Shown: in pieces, positions 1-4,296 of the stretch
Layout of the letters: each line of letters starts with the position of its first letter
How positions within the stretch are numbered: position 1 is the stretch's first letter
Assembly: GCA_020024235.1 (NCBI GenBank)
Contig: JAHHUA010000071.1
Location: 1-8,308 of the forward strand
Direction: 5' to 3'
Length of the DNA stretch: 8,308 nt
DNA from: Oscillospiraceae bacterium
Lineage (GTDB): Bacteria > Bacillota > Clostridia > Oscillospirales > Ruminococcaceae
Notes under the pieces: model-generated
What the model was told of the DNA's origin: nothing
Databases searched by the model: none
What the model saw: the letters and a program-made list of their open reading frames with translations, nothing else
Made by a program: the position numbers and the translations under genes

Positions 1-197
1 CAAAAGTCATTCCTAATTTAATTATAATTTTTATTATGTTTCTTAATTTCTTATTTTAATAGTATTTTATATACTGTTATGTAACTGCAAAATTTTTTAT
101 TTTTCCGCATGAATCTGACTGATTTTGTTCATTATTATTATAACCTTTTTTATTTAAAAAAATATACTAAAAAGGTGTAATATATATTCGGCAATTA
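1..197. other. AT-rich non-coding region upstream of the SUF-like operon
   Basis: This stretch is very AT-rich and contains no open frame with a credible ribosome site on either strand. Short hairpin-capable words occur (for example agtat/atact near 60-75), but none is GC-rich or followed by a clear T-run, so I do not call a terminator. The gene to the left, if any, lies outside the window. I see nothing else that can be supported here. Confidence 0.6.
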
Positions 198-226
198 TTG
201 ACATAATCCGTAAGCCGTGATAAAAT
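198..226 (+). promoter_or_regulatory. Sigma-A-type promoter of the SUF-like operon
   Basis: A perfect -35 hexamer TTGACA (198-203) is followed by a 17-bp spacer and the -10 hexamer TAAAAT (221-226), which has five of six consensus bases. Transcription would start at about 233, giving a leader of about 110 nt before the sufC-like ATG. This is the strongest promoter match in the window. Start-site position is inferred from spacing only. Confidence 0.75.
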
Positions 227-232
227 ATTTAT

Positions 233-344
233 GGATTTGTAAAACCAAATTCACTTGTATGCGGTAATTTTAATTTATACCCATACAGTATACTATATAT
301 TATTTATATAAAAAGCGGCTCATTACCGCTGGAAAGAGGTATAA
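233..344 (+). promoter_or_regulatory. Structured 5' leader of the SUF-like operon
   Basis: The predicted leader can form a hairpin at its 5' end (233-239 with 246-252, seven pairs including one G-U). Further on, GCGGTAAT (261-268) is the exact reverse complement of ATTACCGC (322-329). A competing short hairpin pairs AGCGG (314-318) with CCGCT (326-330). The last two share bases 326-329, so they cannot form together. The ribosome site (AAAGAGGT, 333-340) begins just after them. Between the arms lies the near-palindrome ATACAGTATACTATAT (283-298). It matches no riboswitch, T-box or Rrf2/IscR operator that I recognise. The regulatory role is inference. Confidence 0.4.
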
Positions 345-1076
345 ATGCTCAGTTTAAAAAATGTATGCTGGTCTGCTCCTGATGGCAAAATGGTGCTGAA
401 TAATATAAGTCTTGATGTAGAAGAAAGCAAACTGGTAGCTATTACAGGTCCAAACGGAGGAGGAAAAACATCTCTTGCCCGTGTTATAGCCGGTATAGAA
501 CCTGTTCAATCAGGAAAAATCTTATTAAATGGTGAAGATATAACAAACCTGGACATCACCGAAAGAGCTAGAAAAGGTATAAGCTTTGCTTTTCAGCAGC
601 CTGTAAGATTTAAAGGCATAACAGTAAAAAAACTTTTGGAAATTGCCTCAGGTCAAAGTATGGAAAATGACCAGCTTTGTCAAATTCTCGGCAGTGTTGG
701 GCTTTGCGCCAAGGATTATTTAAACCGTGAGATTGATTCAACTTTGTCAGGCGGTGAAATAAAGAGAATTGAAATAGCCACTATTTTTGCCCGCCATACC
801 TGCCTGTCCATTTTTGACGAACCTGAAGCCGGTATTGATCTTTGGAGTTTTAAAAATCTCATTCAGGTTTTTAATGATATGCATAAAAATCTAAAAGGTA
901 CATTGATTATAATTTCCCACCAAGAACGCATTTTGCGTATTGCAGATGAAATAATCATGGTTTCGGAAGGTCAGGTTCAAAAACGGGGTTCAAGTGAAGA
1001 AATGATGCAGTATATCCTTAAAAATCAGGCTGCTGTTTCTGCTTGCTGTAAACAGGAGGAAATATTAAATGGCTAA
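345..1076 (+). CDS. sufC: SufC-like ABC ATPase (Fe-S cluster assembly)
   Basis: This is a cytosolic ABC-class ATPase of the SufC type, which is known to bind SufB/SufD-family scaffolds and drive conformational changes during iron-sulfur cluster assembly rather than membrane transport. Visible motifs in the 243 residues are Walker A GPNGGGKTS (35-43), Q-loop FQQP (83-86), signature LSGGE (134-138), Walker B SIFDEP (155-160) followed by EAGID, and the H-loop SH (191-192). The stretch SGGEIKRIEIA resembles the SufC SGGEKKRNEI signature, and no membrane segment is present. The ATG is preceded by AAAGAGGT (333-340). Its stop overlaps the next gene by 8 bp, and that partner is a SufB/SufD homologue, which supports SufC over a transporter ATPase. 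The pairing resembles the minimal two-gene SMS (SmsC-SmsB) type. The C-terminal tail contains adjacent cysteines (234-235) of unknown meaning. Confidence 0.9.
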   Translation: MLSLKNVCWSAPDGKMVLNNISLDVEESKLVAITGPNGGGKTSLARVIAGIEPVQSGKILLNGEDITNLDITERARKGISFAFQQPVRFKGITVKKLLEIASGQSMENDQLCQILGSVGLCAKDYLNREIDSTLSGGEIKRIEIATIFARHTCLSIFDEPEAGIDLWSFKNLIQVFNDMHKNLKGTLIIISHQERILRIADEIIMVSEGQVQKRGSSEEMMQYILKNQAAVSACCKQEEILNG

Positions 1077-1998
1077 TTTATTTAACGATATAACAAAAGG
1101 ACTTTTGGAAGCAATAACAGATTTTTCAGATGTATTTAAAGGTGCTTACAGCATAAGAGAAAATGGTTCCTGTGCAAGTATGCAGTCCACAAAAAATATT
1201 ATAATTACTCCTAAAAAAGACAAACCGGGAATTGATATAAATGTAGTTCCCGGTACTAAAAATGAAACTGTTTCCATTCCTGCCTGTGTAACTCATGGCA
1301 ATGTTGACGATTTGGTTTACAATGATTTTTTTATTGGAGATAACTGTGATATAGTTATTGCAGCAGGCTGCGGTGTTCATACGGACGGCGAAGAATCTTC
1401 CAGCCACAATGGTATTCACAGATTTTTCATCGGCAAAAACTCCCGTGTAAGATATGAAGAAAAACATATCGGTACAGGAAACGGAACAGGTTCCCGCACC
1501 ATTGACCCTGTAACTGAAATTCATTTGGAAGAAAATGCACTTTTGGAAATGAACACATCACAAATCAGCGGTGTTACTAAATCTGTAAGAAAAACCACCG
1601 CTACAGCAGCAGCAGGTGCAAAACTTATAATCAAGGAAAGAATACTCACAGACGGCGACCAAATTGCAGACACTTTCTTTGAAGTTGAATTAAACGGTGA
1701 AGGTTCAGGTGCTGATATTATCTCCCACTCTGTGGCAAAAGACAATTCCCGTCAGAACTATGTTTCTACAATTATCGGAAATGCTCCCTGCTCAGGCCAC
1801 TCCGAATGTGATGCCATTATTGCTGACAACGCCATTGTTGATGCCAGCCCCAGACTTCTTGCAAGAAATAATGATGCAGCACTTATCCATGAAGCTGCCA
1901 TAGGAAAAATTGCAGGTGAACAAATTCTCAAGCTCCGCACATTAGGGCTTACCGAAGCTGAAGCAGAGGCTAAAATTATTGAAGGATTTTTGGCATAG
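1069..1998 (+). CDS. sufB: Short SufB/SufD-family Fe-S assembly scaffold
   Basis: This 309-residue protein belongs to the SufB/SufD family (right-handed beta-helix core), the scaffold partner of SufC. Family character is clearest at the C-terminus: CSGHSECDAII (241-251), then ASPRLLARNNDAALIHEAAIGKI (259-281) and TLGLTEAEAEAKIIEGFL (291-308), which corresponds to the SufB ending with H/E-A-x-x-G/S-K-I and a GLxxxEAExxIxxGF helix. It is much shorter than classical SufB (roughly 450-500 residues) and has no obvious N-terminal extension. A Cys/His group CGVH...HNGIH (101-117) could bind metal; that is inference. The start has a strong AGGAGGA site (1054-1060), 8 nt from the ATG, and the gene overlaps sufC by 8 bp, so translation is probably coupled. 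No SufS, SufU or SufE gene is in the window. Whether it is called SufB, SufD or SmsB is a naming matter; the family call is firm. Confidence 0.88.
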   Translation: MANLFNDITKGLLEAITDFSDVFKGAYSIRENGSCASMQSTKNIIITPKKDKPGIDINVVPGTKNETVSIPACVTHGNVDDLVYNDFFIGDNCDIVIAAGCGVHTDGEESSSHNGIHRFFIGKNSRVRYEEKHIGTGNGTGSRTIDPVTEIHLEENALLEMNTSQISGVTKSVRKTTATAAAGAKLIIKERILTDGDQIADTFFEVELNGEGSGADIISHSVAKDNSRQNYVSTIIGNAPCSGHSECDAIIADNAIVDASPRLLARNNDAALIHEAAIGKIAGEQILKLRTLGLTEAEAEAKIIEGFLA

Positions 1999-2019
1999 TT
2001 TACTCTTTAAAAAAATTAA

Positions 2020-2057
2020 ATCCCCTATGGTTATTAAAGTCCATAGGGGATATTTTT
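2020..2057. terminator. Bidirectional rho-independent terminator between sufCB-like and transketolase operons
   Basis: ATCCCCTATGG (2020-2030) pairs perfectly with CCATAGGGGAT (2041-2051) around a 10-nt loop. A T-run (2053-2057) follows on the plus strand, and an A-rich stretch (about 2009-2020) precedes it, giving a T-run on the minus strand. It lies 21 bp after the sufB-like stop and about 120 bp beyond the transketolase stop, so it can end both convergent transcripts. Confidence 0.88.
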
Positions 2058-2128
2058 ACGCCATTTATATTGAATTAAAAATATATTTAAGATTAACTGT
2101 CTTTTAAATTTAAATCCTCTGTCATAAT

Positions 2129-2159
2129 AAAAGTCATAGCCATTTCATGCAGGACTTTT
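2129..2159 (-). terminator. Weak hairpin just downstream of the transketolase operon
   Basis: AAAAGTC (2129-2135) is complementary to GACTTTT (2153-2159), with a 17-nt loop in between. Read on the minus strand it lies 12 bp past the transketolase stop and is followed by an AT-rich tract. The stem is short and GC-poor, so it may only assist, or be unrelated to, the stronger hairpin at 2020-2051. Confidence 0.2.
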
Positions 2160-2171
2160 TCGGATAATATA

Positions 2172-3134
2172 TTACTTTCTTGAAACAGCTTTCTTTGCTT
2201 TTTCTACAATATTTGCAGCTGTGAGTTTGTATTCTTCCATAAGGAAGTCTTCGGAACCAACCTGTCCGAATTCATCTTCCACTCCTACAAATTCCATAGG
2301 TACAGGGCAGTTTCTTACCACAAATTCAGAAACAGCAGAAGAAAGTCCGCCTATTACATTGTGATTTTCACTTGTTACAATGCAGCCTGTTTCCTTGGCA
2401 GCAGCCAAAACAGCTTCTGTATCCAAAGGTTTAATGGTAAACATATCCAAAACTCTGGCATTTATTCCTTCTTTTCTGAGTTCTTCGGCAGCTTTTACAG
2501 CCTGTTCTACCATAATACCTGCGGCAATAATTGTAACATCATTTCCATCACAAATTTTATATGCCTTGCCTATTTCAAATTCAGTACCTTCTTCATAAAC
2601 AGAAACAGTTTTCTTTCTCTTCATTCTGATATAGTCAACACCATAATGATTGACAATTTGAGGAAGAATTGATTTTAACTGTACAGGGTCGCTGGGTTCT
2701 ACTATTCTGGCTGTGGGAACTGCTCTCATAAGTGCCAAATCTTCAAAAGGCATATGTGTTCCACCATTAAATGCCGCTGTTACACCGGGGTCAGAGCCTA
2801 TAAGTTTAAGATTTGCCTTTGCATAAGCGCCTGAAAGGAAAATCTGATCAAAACAGCGTCTTGTTGCAAATGTACCAAAAGAATGAGCAAAAGGAATTTT
2901 ACCTGTTGCTGACATACCACAGGCAACACCTATCATATTAGCCTCTGCAATACCCACATTAAAACTGCGTTCAGGGTATTCATTGGCAAAAGGTGCCATT
3001 CCACAGGCAGATCTAAGGTCTGCGTCCAAATAAACTATATCTTTATTTTCTTTGGCAAGTTCAATGAGAGTTGCACAAAATACCTTTCTCATTTCTGTAT
3101 CACTTGTCATTTGATTAATAGGTTTTACTGCCAT
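2172..3134 (-). CDS. tktC: Transketolase, C-terminal subunit
   Basis: This 320-residue protein carries the pyrimidine-binding and C-terminal domains of a thiamine-diphosphate transketolase; with the upstream subunit it would transfer two-carbon ketol units in the non-oxidative pentose phosphate pathway. Residues 10-175 form the pyrimidine (Transket_pyr) domain, with NVGIAEANMIGVACGMS (59-75) containing the glutamate (E64) expected to activate the cofactor, and HSFGTFATRR (84-93). Residues about 190-315 form the Transketolase_C domain (VTIIAAGIMVEQAVKAAEEL, then VTSENHNVIGGLSSAV). It starts one base inside the stop of the N-terminal gene (TAATG) and has AGGAG upstream. Related two-subunit enzymes can serve other ketose pathways, such as an apulose-type transketolase, but no neighbouring pentose or branched-sugar gene supports this. 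Confidence 0.93.
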   Translation of the reverse strand: MAVKPINQMTSDTEMRKVFCATLIELAKENKDIVYLDADLRSACGMAPFANEYPERSFNVGIAEANMIGVACGMSATGKIPFAHSFGTFATRRCFDQIFLSGAYAKANLKLIGSDPGVTAAFNGGTHMPFEDLALMRAVPTARIVEPSDPVQLKSILPQIVNHYGVDYIRMKRKKTVSVYEEGTEFEIGKAYKICDGNDVTIIAAGIMVEQAVKAAEELRKEGINARVLDMFTIKPLDTEAVLAAAKETGCIVTSENHNVIGGLSSAVSEFVVRNCPVPMEFVGVEDEFGQVGSEDFLMEEYKLTAANIVEKAKKAVSRK

Positions 3135-3979
3135 TATTCTGCCATCTCCTTTGCAAGTTGTGCTTCAAGTGCTGTCAAAGCTTCCTTGAGTTGTTCTTCA
3201 TTAATTGTGATATGGTGGCAATTTGCTGTATCTTCCGCAAAGCTGCAGCCCTTAGCCTTAACAGTATCCAAAACAATACAGCTTGGCTTATCTTTAACCT
3301 TTTTAGCTTCCTCTATTGCATTCCAAACAGCTTCAACATCATGTCCGTCCACTGTTACAGCATGCCAGCCAAATACTTCAAATCTTTCGGATATATTGGA
3401 ATAGTCATTGATTTCTTCCAATGTACCGTCCAGTTGTCTTTTATTCCAGTCAACAAAAGCAATAAGGTGATCCAGTTTTTGCTGAGCTGCATATCCGGCT
3501 GCTTCCCAAACCTGACCTTCCTGAATTTCACCATCGCCCATAATAAGATATGTATAATTATCTCTTTTGTCCAATTTGTTGCCTGCAGCAATACCTACTG
3601 CCAAAGATGAACCCTGACCCAAAGAACCTGTTGTCATATCAATACCTGTAGTAAGGTTTCTGTCACAGTGGCTGGGGAGATGTGTGTGCGGCTTATTGAT
3701 TGTAAGCAATTCTTCCTTTGGAAAATAACCTTTCATAGCCAATGTGGAGTAAATAATCGGGCCTGCATGACCTTTAGAGCATACCAAATAATCTCTGTCT
3801 GCCCATTTTGGATTTTTAGGGTCTATTTTCATCATGCCGCCGTACAAAACTGCTATTGTATCAGCTATTGAGAAAGCTCCTCCCACATGACCGAATCCCA
3901 AATGTCCTAAAGCTTTTATTGTTTCAATGCGGATATTTGTTGCAAAAACTTTAAGTTCTTTTTTCTGCTGTTTATCCAT
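3134..3979 (-). CDS. tktN: Transketolase, N-terminal subunit
   Basis: This 281-residue protein is the thiamine-diphosphate (PP-binding) half of a split transketolase. Visible motifs are GHVGGAFS (30-37, with the conserved histidine), SKGHAGP (68-74), GSLGQG (118-123), and the cofactor/Mg motif GDGEIQEGQVWEA (148-160) running to the asparagine in FVDWN (175-179). The length fits the usual ~270-285 residues of such subunits, about half of a full-length transketolase of ~650. The start is set by GGAGGTG (3987-3993 on the minus strand), 7 nt before the ATG at 3979. A longer frame from a GTG at 4009 would translate through this ribosome site and add a basic, non-homologous leader, so I reject it. 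The two subunits overlap by one base, which implies coupled translation and 1:1 expression. Confidence 0.93.
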   Translation of the reverse strand: MDKQQKKELKVFATNIRIETIKALGHLGFGHVGGAFSIADTIAVLYGGMMKIDPKNPKWADRDYLVCSKGHAGPIIYSTLAMKGYFPKEELLTINKPHTHLPSHCDRNLTTGIDMTTGSLGQGSSLAVGIAAGNKLDKRDNYTYLIMGDGEIQEGQVWEAAGYAAQQKLDHLIAFVDWNKRQLDGTLEEINDYSNISERFEVFGWHAVTVDGHDVEAVWNAIEEAKKVKDKPSCIVLDTVKAKGCSFAEDTANCHHITINEEQLKEALTALEAQLAKEMAE

Positions 3980-4048
3980 TAACCAGCACCTCCGTTTTTT
4001 TATTATCACTGATTTTCGATATATTTTGCAGCGATTTCATACATCCCT

Positions 4049-4057
4049 ATTCTACCA
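4049..4057 (-). promoter_or_regulatory. Candidate extended -10 promoter for the transketolase operon
   Basis: On the minus strand the sequence reads TGGTAGAAT, an extended -10 (TGn followed by TAGAAT, five of six consensus bases). It would give a leader of about 65 nt before the transketolase ATG. No good -35 is present at 17 bp (TACTCA). A weaker alternative, TTGTAA with a 17-bp spacer to TAAATT, lies just upstream. Confidence 0.4.
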
Positions 4058-4200
4058 CATAAATTTACTTTTGAGTAGCCTTTTTTACAAAATTGTGTTT
4101 TTTTATACATTTTGTCCATAATAAATAAATAATATAATAAATTTTATTTATAAAAATCTTTATTAAATTTTATAAAAGCACTGTTTTTTTCAAAATAATA

Positions 4201-4209
4201 TGTTATAAT
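4201..4209 (+). promoter_or_regulatory. Extended -10 promoter for the secreted Big-domain protein
   Basis: TGTTATAAT (4201-4209) is a perfect -10 hexamer TATAAT with the extended TGn element. The base run at the -35 distance (CTGTTT, 4181-4186) is poor, which is tolerable for extended -10 promoters. Transcription would begin near 4216, leaving a leader of about 78 nt. No stable hairpin or operator was recognised in that leader. Confidence 0.55.
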
Positions 4210-4280
4210 GTATAGGAAAGTTCATGCCATTATTCAACTTATAACAACATTTTATAGCAATATTCTGCATAAAAACCACA

Positions 4281-4296
4281 GGGGGAATTAATTTTG
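4281..4296 (+). promoter_or_regulatory. Ribosome site and TTG start codon of the secreted protein gene
   Basis: GGGGGAA (4281-4287) lies about 7-8 nt before a TTG codon at 4294. The TTG start is chosen over the next ATG (4324) because the residues between supply the basic n-region (KTNK) of the signal peptide and because only the TTG is correctly spaced from a ribosome site. A TTG start usually lowers translation. Confidence 0.75.

Noticed and set aside
2..10. AAAAGTCAT word shared by positions 2-10 and 2129-2137
   Set aside because: A nine-base match between two AT-rich intergenic regions is expected by chance and has no extension on either side.
108..143. Tiny minus-strand frame beginning ATGAACAAAATC
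   Set aside because: It has about ten codons with only a weak AAGG upstream and no further support; chance in AT-rich sequence explains it.
345..1076. Reading the first gene as a generic ABC transporter ATPase
   Set aside because: No permease gene is adjacent, the overlapping partner is a SufB/SufD homologue, and the region around the signature resembles SufC.
1126..1524. 132-residue open frame on the minus strand opposite the SufB-like gene
   Set aside because: It is antisense to a well-supported gene, has low-complexity composition unlike a real protein and lacks a convincing ribosome site. The other antisense frames at 1521-1940, 2361-2672, 3111-3871, 6163-6396 and 7084-8055 are rejected for the same reasons.
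3980..4009. N-terminal extension of the transketolase N-subunit from a GTG at 4009
   Set aside because: The extension would translate straight through the GGAGGTG ribosome site of the ATG at 3979, and it adds a basic stretch without similarity to the family.
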